A stretch of DNA of 64,000 nucleotides from DATBGS01 sp036557885 (GTDB lineage Bacteria > Chloroflexota > Ktedonobacteria > Ktedonobacterales > DATBGS01), in NCBI GenBank assembly GCA_036557885.1, contig DATBGS010000059.1:1-64000 (forward strand). Direction: 5' to 3'. Of this stretch, positions 16,518 through 24,822 are shown one piece after another. Every line of letters starts with the position of its first letter. Within the stretch, counting starts at the first letter, position 1. Under the pieces are notes generated by a model. That model was not told the DNA's origin, did not search any database, and saw nothing but the letters and a program-made list of their open reading frames with translations. The position numbers and the translations under genes are program-made.

Positions 16518-17339
16518 TCACTCCACCAGGATTGTCAGGGTCATGCCAGGGTGGATTGTGCAATAGAGGTGGTACGTGCCCGGCGTAGCGAACGGACCAA
16601 TGATGGCTGTGTTGTTGTTGAGTTCGATATTGTTGATCAGGGGCGCTCCTGGCTCCACGCGCGGCACGGGCCGATTATCGCTGCTCCAGACACCATTGGT
16701 GATGGTATGGGGGACCGGGGCGTCGTCCACGAGGGTGAGCCTGTCGCCTGTATGCAGCGCTACGATGTCCGGGGCGAAGCGGGTAGCCGTCAGATGCACA
16801 GTGACGCTCCCTGTCTGGCCGGTGGTCGCGCCAGCCGCAGCGGGCGCCTGAGCGATGGCCCCAATCAGGAACGCGCCGAGCATGAGGCCAGCCACAGCAC
16901 CCAACGCGGGCGAGAGCGCACGCGGCGCGTGGAACGGCTCACGCCGCAGCATTTGCGCGAGCTTGAGGGCGCTGACGCCGATCACCAGCGCCAGGAGGGG
17001 ATACTCCAGAACGAATAAGCCGAATGCGACGACATTGGCGCTCGGATGCGTGAGGGCATATTCTGGAAACCCCGACGCGAAGTCTCCCACGATGCCGAGC
17101 GTGCAGCATACCAGTGGCAGGAGCATGGCCCAGCGCCAGCCGGTTGCTACGACGATGCCGCAGATCAGATAGAGCACCTGGAAGACCAGCACCGGCGGAA
17201 TGATCGCGCCTTCGAGGAATTGGGACACCCCATCGGCCACGACGACGACGAAAAGCCCCACCAGCATCACCACATCCAGGACGGAGCGCCCGCGCGTGGT
17301 CGTTCCCGCGCCAGTGGGAAAACTCTTAAGTGCTGACAT
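16518..17339 (-). CDS. Membrane-anchored cupredoxin (plastocyanin-like)
   Basis: 273 residues from ATG 17339, which has GGGGAG six bases before; an ATG six bases upstream is too close to it. The first ~145 residues contain four to five membrane helices, then a fifth near VAGLMLGAFLIGAIAQ leads into a cupredoxin domain. The copper ligands are visible: His in VPHTITNG and C-x2-H-x2-M in YCTIHPGM near the C-terminus. It would carry electrons on the outer face of the membrane. A polytopic domain in front of a blue-copper domain is less usual than a single anchor. Neighbours are an SRPBCC protein 17 bases upstream and a membrane protein downstream. Confidence 0.8.
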   Translation of the reverse strand: MSALKSFPTGAGTTTRGRSVLDVVMLVGLFVVVVADGVSQFLEGAIIPPVLVFQVLYLICGIVVATGWRWAMLLPLVCCTLGIVGDFASGFPEYALTHPSANVVAFGLFVLEYPLLALVIGVSALKLAQMLRREPFHAPRALSPALGAVAGLMLGAFLIGAIAQAPAAAGATTGQTGSVTVHLTATRFAPDIVALHTGDRLTLVDDAPVPHTITNGVWSSDNRPVPRVEPGAPLINNIELNNNTAIIGPFATPGTYHLYCTIHPGMTLTILVE

Positions 17340-17356
17340 GTTCATCTCCCCTTTCT

Positions 17357-17806
17357 TTAGGATGGAGCTTCCACTGCTCGGCTTTCGAGCAGGTCTTTCA
17401 GATTACCGAGCGCGGCCTCCACACTCCGCCTGAGGTTACGGGCTACCAGCGGTTCCGCCAGGGAAAACAAGCCGCCCGCCTGCATCTCGAACGCGATGGT
17501 GACTTTGGTCCCCTCCGCAGTTGCCTCGAAGCGGTTCGTCCCGGTGGTAGACGGACCAGAGGTGCTGGCGAAGGCGTACCTCGTGGGAGGCTCATAGGCG
17601 ACGACCTCAGCGTGCTGCTCCAGCCTCCGACCCAGGAAGACACGCACCAGCGTAACCTTGGTACCTACCCCCACTGGGCTTTCGGGAGATTGCTGCACGT
17701 CCACCACGCCGTCTTGCCACTGGGGACTATTGCGCTGATCGCTCACGTAGGCAAAGACTTCCTCAATGGGGCGGTTGATAATGGTACTCTGTTCGATGGT
17801 GACCAT
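17357..17806 (-). CDS. SRPBCC-fold (polyketide cyclase/dehydrase-like) protein
   Basis: 149 residues. Start IEQSTIINRPIEEVFAYVSD, central SPVGVGTKVTLVR and EVVAYEPPTRYAFAS are typical of the START/SRPBCC superfamily, which forms a hydrophobic pocket for small ligands. No catalytic residues can be assigned. It is the first gene of the minus-strand run towards 15833 and lies divergent to the MalT-like regulator, with the palindrome array (17896-17985) between them. Confidence 0.8.
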   Translation of the reverse strand: MVTIEQSTIINRPIEEVFAYVSDQRNSPQWQDGVVDVQQSPESPVGVGTKVTLVRVFLGRRLEQHAEVVAYEPPTRYAFASTSGPSTTGTNRFEATAEGTKVTIAFEMQAGGLFSLAEPLVARNLRRSVEAALGNLKDLLESRAVEAPS

Positions 17807-17895
17807 AAGGTGACACTCCTTTCATAGATTGCCACGAAGAACACAGGCAGGAAGGGTTTGTTGAGTCTCTCGCTGGGGAAAGTGTAGCCGACCTG

Positions 17896-17985
17896 GCGTC
17901 CCGTTGGGATGGGAGCAGCGTCCCAATGCCGTCGGGAAGATTGTCCCGGCCTCTGCCAGGACCAGCATCCCGATGGCATCGGGAC
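17896..17985. promoter_or_regulatory. Array of four palindromic 20-mers between divergent genes
   Basis: Four similar sites begin at 17896, 17918, 17941 and 17965, i.e. 22-24 bases apart. The best is TCCCGAT-GGC-ATCGGGA (17968-17984), a perfect inverted repeat; the others vary around GTCCCnnTGnnGTCGGGA. The array fills the 304-base gap between the SRPBCC gene (start 17806) and the regulator gene (start 18111). It looks like an operator for cooperative binding; the protein is unknown, possibly the adjacent regulator. Confidence 0.5.
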
Positions 17986-18110
17986 AAGAGATCGTGCGGC
18001 ACGCCAGCTTGTTACCCGTCTGGGATGTAGCCGCCATCCGAAGTACCCACCAGGAGCGCTCTTGAACTACCTCGTTGACAGAGGAGCGCTGTGGTTTTTA
18101 TACTTGATTC

Positions 18111-20762
18111 ATGTCTACGCCCATCTTAGCCACGAAACTGTATAGGCCCCCAACTCGGCCTCACGCGGTCAGCCGCCCCCGCCTGATCGCGCGGCTCAAC
18201 GAGGGGCTGCAAGGCAAACTGACCCTGCTCTCTGCCCCTGCCGGCTTTGGGAAAACGACGCTGGTTAGCGCCTGGCTGGCTGAGTGCGAGCGACCAACCG
18301 CCTGGCTGTCGCTGGACGAGGGAGATCACGACCTCGCACGCTTTCTGATGTACGTCATCGCGGCGTTGCAGACGATTGCACCAACTCTTGGAGAAAAGGT
18401 ATTGGGAGCGCTTCACTCCTCGCAGCCACCATCCACCGAATCGGTTCTAACTGCCCTGCTCAATGACCTGACTACCCTCTCTGGCCCTCTCGCCCTGGTC
18501 CTGGATGACTACCACGTTCTTGATGCTAAAGCGGTGGACCAGGCCCTCACGTATCTCGTCGAGCATTTACCCCCCCAGATACATCTGGTCATCGCCACCC
18601 GCGAGGATCCGCAGTTCCCTCTGGCCCGCTTGCGCGCCCAGGGCCATGTGACGGAACTGCGCGCTGCCGACTTGCGGTTTACTCTGGCCGAAGCCGACGA
18701 ATTTCTCACCCACGTGATGGGCCTCCCCCTCTCAGCCGAGGACATTGGGCTGCTTGCCACCCGCACTGAGGGCTGGATTGCTGGCCTGCAATTGGCCGCA
18801 CTCTCCTTGCAGCAGCAGCCAGACGCCGCCCGCTTCATTCAGTCGTTCACGGGCAGTCACCAGTTTGTGCTGGACTATCTGGTGGAAGAAGTCCTCGATC
18901 AGCAGCCTGAACACATCCAGACGTTTTTGCTGCGTACCTCGATCCTCGAGCGCCTGTGTGGCCCGCTGTGTGAGGCGGTGGTGCTCGACCTCTCAATTTC
19001 TGGGCAAGCCACCCTGGAATCTCTCGAACACGCCAACTTGTTCCTCGTCCCCCTGGATCACGAGCGGCGGTGGTATCGCTATCATCATCTCTTCGCGGAG
19101 TTGCTGCGGCAGCGCCTGCGCCAGCGCATAGCCCTGTCTCCGGGGGAGACGGAAAGCCAGGTGAACGCATTGCACCTCCGAGCAAGCACCTGGTATGAAG
19201 CACAGGGCTTGGAGCTGGAAGCGTTTCAGCATGCAGCGGCGGCCAATGATGTGGAGCGTGCTGCGCGTATTATGATGGGCGGCAAGAGAATTCCTATTTA
19301 TCTTCGTGGCGCGATGACGACTCTTCTGGACTGGCTGGCGTCGCTGCCACCAACCGTACTGGATGCCAGGCCCGCTATGTTAGTGAGGTATGCTTCGGGG
19401 TTACTGGTTCTCGGCCAAACGACCGGCGTCGAAGAGAAGCTGCGAGCGGCTGAAAAAGCCCTACAAGGTAGCGAGCCAGACGAAAAGACCCAAGACCTGA
19501 TCGGGCAAATTGCCACTACCAGGGCCACATTGGCTACAAATCAGCACCAGGTAGACACCATGCTGGCCCAGGCGCGCCGCGCCCTGGAGCATTTGCACCC
19601 CAAGAACCTGGTTTTCCGCGCGACCGCCCACTGTATGTTAGGGCTGGCCTATCTCCTCCAGGGAAACCGTGTCGCGGCCCATCGAACCTATACTGAAGCC
19701 ATCGCCCTCAGCCAGGCATCTGGGAACCCCTTTTTCACCTTGATAGCTACATCCGGCCTGGGCACTGTCCAGGAAGCAGAGAACCAGCTTCATCAAGCAG
19801 CCAAGACCTACCGGCGCGCCTTGCAGTTGGCAGGGGATATGCCGCTGCCGATTGCTTACGAAGCGCATCTGGGCCTGGCCCGCATCTGTTACGAATGGAA
19901 CGATCTGGAGGCCGCAGAGCAGCACGGACAACAGAGCCTCCACCTGGCGCGGCAGTATGAGGGCGATGTTGACCGATTCGCTGCCTGTGAGGTGTTTCTG
20001 GCCCGTCTGAAACTGGCCCAGGGCGACGTGGCTGGTGCAGCCGCTCTGCTGGCCTCAACCAATCAGTCCGTGCGTCGGCAGCACTTCGTGTCTTGCATCT
20101 CTGAAGTGGCTGCCGCTCAGGTGTTAACATTCCTGCGCCAGGGGAACGTGGTTGCCGCCGCGCATCTGGCAGAGGCGCATGATCACCCGCTCAGCCAGGC
20201 CCGCGTCCTCCTGGCAAAGGACGACCCTACCGCAGCCCTGGCAGTGCTCGCTCCCTGGAGAAGGCAGGCGGAGGCCAGGGGGTGGGCGGATGAACGGCTC
20301 AAGGTGCTGGTGCTGGAGGCGCTGGCTTTTCAGGTCCAGGGCGACCAGGACCAGGCGGTGCGTCTCCTCTTGGACGCGCTGGCGCTGGCAGAGCCAGAGG
20401 GCTTCATCAGGCTTTTTGTTGACGAAGGGCGCACGATGGCGCACCTCCTGGCTGCCGTCGCAGTTCAGGGGAGGATGCCAGACTATCTGCGGAACCTGCT
20501 GGCGGCTTTTGAAGTGGAGGCGCAGCAGCACGCAGGCCCATCGCATCTGCCCCCTGCCCCACCCCTACTTGAGCCACTCAGCCGCCGCGAGCGAGAAGTG
20601 CTCCGGCTCATTGCCCAGGGCCTCTCGAATCAGGAAATTAGCGAGCGGCTGGTCATTGCCCTGGAAACGGTGAAAGGGCACAATAAGAAAATCTTCGGCA
20701 AGCTCCAGGTCCAACGGCGCACAGAAGCGGTCGCCCGTGCCCGCGCGTTGGGTTTGTTGTAG
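18111..20762 (+). CDS. MalT-like ATP-dependent LuxR-family regulator
   Basis: 883 residues. N-terminal STAND-type ATPase: ATKLYRPPTRPHAVSRPRL signature of the MalT group, Walker A SAPAGFGKTTL at about 41-51, Walker B LALVLDDYH near 130. A long TPR-like helical region follows (about 380-780). The C-terminal HTH (about 815-880) reads LSRREREVLRLIAQGLSNQEIS and ALETVKGHNKKIFGKLQV. Proteins of this class are activated by an inducer plus ATP and then bind promoters. It faces the SRPBCC-cupredoxin run across an array of palindromes, a plausible target. Confidence 0.87.
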   Translation: MSTPILATKLYRPPTRPHAVSRPRLIARLNEGLQGKLTLLSAPAGFGKTTLVSAWLAECERPTAWLSLDEGDHDLARFLMYVIAALQTIAPTLGEKVLGALHSSQPPSTESVLTALLNDLTTLSGPLALVLDDYHVLDAKAVDQALTYLVEHLPPQIHLVIATREDPQFPLARLRAQGHVTELRAADLRFTLAEADEFLTHVMGLPLSAEDIGLLATRTEGWIAGLQLAALSLQQQPDAARFIQSFTGSHQFVLDYLVEEVLDQQPEHIQTFLLRTSILERLCGPLCEAVVLDLSISGQATLESLEHANLFLVPLDHERRWYRYHHLFAELLRQRLRQRIALSPGETESQVNALHLRASTWYEAQGLELEAFQHAAAANDVERAARIMMGGKRIPIYLRGAMTTLLDWLASLPPTVLDARPAMLVRYASGLLVLGQTTGVEEKLRAAEKALQGSEPDEKTQDLIGQIATTRATLATNQHQVDTMLAQARRALEHLHPKNLVFRATAHCMLGLAYLLQGNRVAAHRTYTEAIALSQASGNPFFTLIATSGLGTVQEAENQLHQAAKTYRRALQLAGDMPLPIAYEAHLGLARICYEWNDLEAAEQHGQQSLHLARQYEGDVDRFAACEVFLARLKLAQGDVAGAAALLASTNQSVRRQHFVSCISEVAAAQVLTFLRQGNVVAAAHLAEAHDHPLSQARVLLAKDDPTAALAVLAPWRRQAEARGWADERLKVLVLEALAFQVQGDQDQAVRLLLDALALAEPEGFIRLFVDEGRTMAHLLAAVAVQGRMPDYLRNLLAAFEVEAQQHAGPSHLPPAPPLLEPLSRREREVLRLIAQGLSNQEISERLVIALETVKGHNKKIFGKLQVQRRTEAVARARALGLL

Positions 20763-20771
20763 TCCCCACAG

Positions 20772-20840
20772 CACCACCCCAAATACCCCTTTCGGGGTTC
20801 TCTGCCAACAACGCAAACACCACCCTAAACCCCCCTTTCG
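20772..20840 (+). repeat. Two copies of a 23-base C-rich repeat
   Basis: CACCACCC-C-AAA...CCCCTTTCG occurs at 20772-20794 and 20818-20840, identical at 20 of 23 positions, 46 bases apart, directly after the regulator stop codon. The first copy includes the left arm of the small hairpin at 20785-20798. Function unknown. Confidence 0.4.
20785..20798 (+). terminator. Small hairpin after the MalT-like gene
   Basis: ACCCC-TTTC-GGGGT followed by TCTCT, 23 bases after the stop. The stem is only five pairs, so this is a weak terminator candidate. Confidence 0.35.
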
Positions 20841-20933
20841 TGTCTCTACACGCATACGGTCATGGAGCTATGCTCTTGGTAGATCGAGCAAGTAGTACAG
20901 GCGGTGCTGACCGGCCACACCAGGAACAGGATC

Positions 20934-21203
20934 ATGGCAAATACACGTAACCCAAGAACGGATCCAGGTGAACCCCTGGTCTATCAAATCAGAATCAAGG
21001 GCCATCTGGGTTCTCACTGGTCAGATTGGTTTGAGGGCTTGACCATGACGCTGGACGCCAACGGCGAGACGCTGCTCACCGGCCCGGTGGTTGATCAGGC
21101 CGCCTTGTATGGCGTGCTCAGAAAAGTGCGCGATGTCGGACTACCCTTGCTCTCGGTCGTTTGCATTACACCTGGCCAGGCAGACGGGGCAGATGCCAGG
21201 TAA
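20934..21203 (+). CDS. Small conserved-looking protein of unknown function
   Basis: 89 residues from ATG 20934, with AGGA eight bases upstream. The sequence YQIRIKGHLGSHWSDWFEGL followed by GETLLTGPVVDQAALYGVLRK and LPLLSVVCI is alternately hydrophobic and soluble, with no signal or membrane segment. The TGPVVDQAALYGVL part is seen in small proteins encoded next to multi-gene membrane clusters in related bacteria, from memory; no function is known. It precedes a DUF4386-like gene by 39 bases on the same strand and is probably cotranscribed with it. Confidence 0.7.
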   Translation: MANTRNPRTDPGEPLVYQIRIKGHLGSHWSDWFEGLTMTLDANGETLLTGPVVDQAALYGVLRKVRDVGLPLLSVVCITPGQADGADAR

Positions 21204-21242
21204 ACCGTATCGCTCGAATCCCAGCGAACTTGGAGAAAATAC

Positions 21243-22034
21243 ATGCAAGCACAACCTGGGACTGGGGAGTCCCGAAACCCACAGCAACAGACAGAAACTG
21301 CTCAGATGACGAAACGGATGGCAGCATGGTCGCCGCGTCTCAAGGCCAGAATCGCTGGAGTGTTTGAAGCGCTCGAAGGGCTGGCCTCGGCGGGTGGGCA
21401 GGTGTTCATTCTCGGCAGCCTGGTTGTCGCTGGCAATGCTGCGGCGACAGCATCCAATATCCTGGCGCACCAGCCGTTATTTTGGGTGGGGTTCGCAGCC
21501 TCACTCCTGGGGGTGGTGTTCCATGTCACGTGGGCGCTGCTCTTCTATGAGTTGTTTCAGCCAGTGAACCGGACCATCGCTTTCCTCGCTTTGTGCGTTG
21601 TACTCATCTGCTGCGCGATGCAGGCGCTCACCGGCCTCTTGTATCTCGCCCCTTTGCTCGTCTTGCAAGGCGGGAGCGGACTCAGCGCCTTTACGTCGGC
21701 ACAGGTGCAGGCGCTGGCATTTGCATTTCTCAAGGTGAATGGGCAGGCTTTCAACGTTGATCTGGTCTTCTTCGGATGCTGGTGCGTCCTGAGTGGCTAC
21801 CTCATGTTCCGTTCGACCTTCATGCCGCGCATTCTGGGGGTGCTGTTGATGATTGATGGAGTGGGGTGGATGCTCTATCTCTTACCGCCGCTCGCAAGCT
21901 ATCTGTTTCCCCTCATCGCTGTTGCCTCCGGCCTTGCGGAAATTCCGTTGCAGCTCTGGCTTATCGTGATGGGCGTGAACTCTGCGCGTTGGAAGGAGCA
22001 GGCCAGCGCAGCGGAGGCGTCCCTCCGCACATGA
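21243..22034 (+). CDS. DUF4386-like integral membrane protein
   Basis: 263 residues. A basic amphipathic N-terminus (about 1-45) is followed by six hydrophobic segments with the order seen in DUF4386 proteins: ALEGLASAGGQVFILGSL, WVGFAASLLGVVFHVTWALLFYELFQPVN, then FNVDLVFFGCWCVLSGYLMFRS and MPRILGVLLMIDGVGWMLY. GGAG lies seven bases before the ATG. Role unknown. The alcohol dehydrogenase gene follows after 142 bases. Confidence 0.75.
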   Translation: MQAQPGTGESRNPQQQTETAQMTKRMAAWSPRLKARIAGVFEALEGLASAGGQVFILGSLVVAGNAAATASNILAHQPLFWVGFAASLLGVVFHVTWALLFYELFQPVNRTIAFLALCVVLICCAMQALTGLLYLAPLLVLQGGSGLSAFTSAQVQALAFAFLKVNGQAFNVDLVFFGCWCVLSGYLMFRSTFMPRILGVLLMIDGVGWMLYLLPPLASYLFPLIAVASGLAEIPLQLWLIVMGVNSARWKEQASAAEASLRT

Positions 22035-22176
22035 GAACCACCGTCTGCGCCAGAGAGGGGCCACCTGTAGCGCTCCAACGAGGTCCAGCCTGGTCGCTCC
22101 CCGGAACCTGGCGTGAACACGGTCTTGTTTCCGGGTCGGGGAACTGTGGGAGGAAAGATCATACAAGGAGACACAA

Positions 22177-23199
22177 ATGAAAGCGATTATGTGCGAAACA
22201 TACGGACCCCCGGATGTCCTTCAGCTCAAAGAGGTGGAGAAACCAACTCCCAAGGACCATCAAGTGCTGGTACAAGTACATGCGGCTTCGGTCAATACGC
22301 TGGACCTGGCTCTGAGAGGGCCTTTCCTGGCCCGCCTCCTCTCAGGCGGGCTGCGCAAACCAAAAGACCCGCGAGTCGGTGTGGACCTGGCGGGACGGGT
22401 AGAAGCGGTTGGCAGCCAGGTCACGCAGTTTCAGGTTGGGGATGAGGTATTTGGGAGGGGGCCTGGCGCGTTTGCTGAGTATGCGTGTGCGCGTGAAGAG
22501 TCCCTGGTATTGAAACCGACCACGCTGTCCTTCGAGGCCGCCGCCGCAGTTCCAGTGGCGGCCCTTACGGCTCTACAAGGGCTGCGCGATCACGGGCAGC
22601 TTCAGCCAGGACAACAGGTGATGATTCATGGGGCCACTGGTGGGGTGGGAACCTTTGCCGTACAGATTGCCAAGGCATTCGGGGCGGAAGTCACGGCGGT
22701 ATGCAGCACGAGGAATCTTGAGATGGTGCGCTCGCTGGGGGCGCATCATGTCATTGATTACACACAAGCAGATGTCACTAAGAACGGGCAGCGGTATGAT
22801 CTGATTCTGGCGGTGAACGGCTATCATTCGATTTTCGCGTATAAGCGTGCCTTACGCCCCGCTGGGAGGTATGTCATGGCTGGGGCTTCTCATGCCCATC
22901 TCTACCAGGCCCTGTTCCAAGCCTTGCTCCTGGGGCCAATGCTTTCCAGGAAGGGAGGACAGCACCTGGGATTTTTTCTGGCGAAACCCACCCAGCAGGA
23001 TTTGGTGGTGATCAAAGAACTGCTTGAAGCCGGAAAAGTCGTCCCGGTGATTGATCGGCGGTACCCGTTAGCTGAGACGGCTGAGGCGCTCCGCTATCTC
23101 GAAGGGGGGCACGCGCCAGGCAAAGTGGTCATCACGGTGGAGCAGGACAGCCCACCCGAACAACGTTCGGATCAAGGTCATCTGGGAGGGACCGTATGA
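22177..23199 (+). CDS. NAD(P)-dependent alcohol dehydrogenase / quinone oxidoreductase (MDR family)
   Basis: 340 residues with AAGGAG before the ATG. MDR family hallmarks: GroES-like N-terminal part with GVDLAGRVEAVGSQVTQFQVGDEVFG, the cofactor motif GATGGVGTFAVQIAKAFGAEV (AxxGxxG type) and the substrate/hinge region AAAVPVAALTALQGL. The structural and catalytic zinc ligands of classical ADH are missing, so it belongs with the zeta-crystallin-like reductases acting on enones or quinones. The stop overlaps a small ORF in ATGA fashion and a hairpin follows at 23251. Confidence 0.87.
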   Translation: MKAIMCETYGPPDVLQLKEVEKPTPKDHQVLVQVHAASVNTLDLALRGPFLARLLSGGLRKPKDPRVGVDLAGRVEAVGSQVTQFQVGDEVFGRGPGAFAEYACAREESLVLKPTTLSFEAAAAVPVAALTALQGLRDHGQLQPGQQVMIHGATGGVGTFAVQIAKAFGAEVTAVCSTRNLEMVRSLGAHHVIDYTQADVTKNGQRYDLILAVNGYHSIFAYKRALRPAGRYVMAGASHAHLYQALFQALLLGPMLSRKGGQHLGFFLAKPTQQDLVVIKELLEAGKVVPVIDRRYPLAETAEALRYLEGGHAPGKVVITVEQDSPPEQRSDQGHLGGTV

Positions 23200-23282
23200 A
23201 AGCCATGATACGCGGAAGACTCCGCATTCCTCGCTGGTATCAACACTGCACCCAGGCAATCGCCTGGGCCAGACGCTCGTAG
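23196..23282 (+). CDS. Possible 28-residue ORF coupled to the dehydrogenase
   Basis: Starts at the ATG of the ATGA overlap with the dehydrogenase stop and has GGGAGGG at good distance. Translation begins MKAMIRGRLRIPRW and ends after 28 residues. The MKAM start resembles that of dehydrogenases of this family, so it could be the remnant of a second, truncated gene. The hairpin at 23251-23268 lies inside it. It may equally be chance. Confidence 0.25.
   Translation: MKAMIRGRLRIPRWYQHCTQAIAWARRS
23251..23268 (+). terminator. 7-bp hairpin between convergent genes
   Basis: CCCAGGC-AATC-GCCTGGG, 52 bases after the dehydrogenase stop and 82 bases from the end of the convergent sigma factor gene. 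No T-tract. Confidence 0.4.
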
Positions 23283-23350
23283 CGGAGCCGCCGGTCATTC
23301 ATTCCCTGGCCGATTTCCACGCCCCGCGCCTGCAAGAGCAGAGAGAGCTA

Positions 23351-23896
23351 TCAATCTGGTATGCCTTCGAGAGCAGCCGCGCGCTTGAGTGCGCGAAATT
23401 GTAAGACTTTGACATTCTGCTCCGTCAGACCCATCTGCTTCGCGGTGTCTCGAATGGAGAGCGCTAGCAGAAAGCGGCAGGTCAAGACATCGCGTTGTCG
23501 CTGAGGAAGGGCCTGCAAGAGACGTGCTACCCGCTCTGCCGTTTCATTCTCTGACCAGTGTGTCTCTTCTTCCGCAGGCCCTTCCCAGCCCTCAGTCAAC
23601 AAGGCGTCCAGGGACGAAGCAGGCAACCTATACCAGGACCGCCAGTAGTCAGCGACCGTAGTACGAGCTACCTGAAAAAGCCACTGGCGCATGCTGGGGA
23701 GGCTTCGCATAGCATCTAACCCACACACCGCTTTGAGAAACACCTGGGAGGTCAGATCTTCGGCCTCTTCACGATTTCCCACCTTGCTGTAGATATAGCG
23801 ATAGATCGGGCCAAGCTGCTCTTGGTAGAAGTAGTGGATGTCCTGCCTCTCAAGGGGCGCCAGGTCTGTTGTAAGTGCTGTGCTGGTGCATACCAT
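23351..23896 (-). CDS. ECF-type RNA polymerase sigma factor
   Basis: 181 residues from ATG 23896 (AAGGAG seven bases before); an upstream in-frame ATG lacks a site. Sigma region 2: FYQEQLGPIYRYIYSKVGNREEAEDLTSQVFLKAV and the promoter-melting part with WLFQVARTTVADYWR. Region 4: LLQALPQRQRDVLTCRFLLALSIRDTAKQMGLTEQNVKVLQFRALKRA. An acidic linker (about 105-125) joins them. No anti-sigma gene is adjacent, so regulation may occur through its own promoter, which contains two GGTGTC repeats. Confidence 0.88.
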   Translation of the reverse strand: MVCTSTALTTDLAPLERQDIHYFYQEQLGPIYRYIYSKVGNREEAEDLTSQVFLKAVCGLDAMRSLPSMRQWLFQVARTTVADYWRSWYRLPASSLDALLTEGWEGPAEEETHWSENETAERVARLLQALPQRQRDVLTCRFLLALSIRDTAKQMGLTEQNVKVLQFRALKRAAALEGIPD

Positions 23897-23972
23897 TGTC
23901 GTTCTCCTTGTGCCTACCCCAAAGAAAGAGCAGGGGAGAGAGTATCTCATTTGATCTATTCTGACTTTCGAT

Positions 23973-23989
23973 GGTGTCTTGCAGGTGTC
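23973..23989. promoter_or_regulatory. Direct repeat upstream of the ECF sigma gene
   Basis: GGTGTC at 23973-23978 and 23984-23989, 11 bases apart, about 80-90 bases upstream of the sigma factor start. One-turn spacing suits a dimeric activator or a sigma-specific element. Weak evidence. Confidence 0.25.
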
Positions 23990-24142
23990 TGCATAAGTGT
24001 AGCGCTTGAAGCCTTCTGCATCATCGGAAAAACCACTGAATTTGGAGGATTGTTCTGCAAGGTATCGAACGGACTGCTGTGCGAAGAAATACCTACGTCC
24101 ACCTCGCTTCAGGTGGAAAGAGTGCAGTCGCGTAGGCGCTCT

Positions 24143-24616
24143 TCAGGGCACTTCATCTTCATTGAAATTCCAGAGGGCCGGATCACATTGGCCGGTGAGT
24201 AGATGTTCAAACGGCAAAAACAGCGGCTCCGGCAAGGCATCCCAAGGAAACCAGCCGATCTCTGATGCTTCGCGCGATGATTGGAGAGTTGGCTCACCAG
24301 AAACATACGTTCCCTCGATCCAGACGGTCAGGTAGTGTCTTCGTTCTCTCTCAAAGACATCATTTGTAATGGCGCGAAAGACCGGAGCGGTAATGGTGAC
24401 CCCTGCTTCTTCCTGTGCTTCGCGGATGGCGCACTGCTGGAGGGATTCCCCATACTCCAAATGCCCGCCAGGTGTTGACCAGACACCTTCATCAGGCGCA
24501 GCAACGCGCTTGATGAGGAGCACCTGCGTTTCTTTTGAGATGATAACGCCAACGCCGATCTGTGGTCGCGGCATTTTTGGCCGGGCGGTGCGTTTGCGTT
24601 TGGGTTGTTGTGGCAA
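24143..24616 (-). CDS. NUDIX hydrolase
   Basis: 157 residues. The Nudix box G-x5-E-x7-REUxEExGU is complete: GGHLEYGESLQQCAIREAQEEAGV at about 51-74, with the metal-binding REAQEE. The N-terminal GVGVIISKETQVLLIKR is the usual first strand pair. The basic first 15 residues could be disordered. I kept the TTG start because AGGAGAAGG precedes it, whereas the next ATG has no site. Such enzymes clean up nucleoside diphosphate derivatives or oxidised dNTPs; the substrate cannot be told. A strong palindrome lies 100 bases upstream. Confidence 0.87.
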   Translation of the reverse strand: MPQQPKRKRTARPKMPRPQIGVGVIISKETQVLLIKRVAAPDEGVWSTPGGHLEYGESLQQCAIREAQEEAGVTITAPVFRAITNDVFERERRHYLTVWIEGTYVSGEPTLQSSREASEIGWFPWDALPEPLFLPFEHLLTGQCDPALWNFNEDEVP

Positions 24617-24718
24617 TGACCTTCTCCTGGTCTTGTTTGCGGACTACTGACTCAACAGGAGTTCGCATAATCACAAGAGAAAGCCTACTTTCTTGAAGGT
24701 ATCCGTGCCATCGGCAGA

Positions 24719-24738
24719 ACTTCTGAATATTCGGAAGT
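24719..24738. promoter_or_regulatory. 20-base palindrome upstream of the NUDIX gene
   Basis: ACTTCTGAAT followed by ATTCGGAAGT: 18 of 20 positions are symmetric. It lies between the end of the large regulator gene and the NUDIX start, 103 bases upstream of the latter. Candidate operator. Confidence 0.4.
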
Positions 24739-24822
24739 GCTCTGACGAACATAGGGCGCTCAGGATGCGAAGAATTTCCCATTCCCATGTTGAAGAGGAA
24801 GCGAGGAAAAATGCTCCGGTGC

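Noticed and set aside
17896..17985. Palindrome array as a CRISPR array
   Set aside because: Units are palindromic, 20 bases with almost no spacer, vary in sequence, and no cas gene is present.
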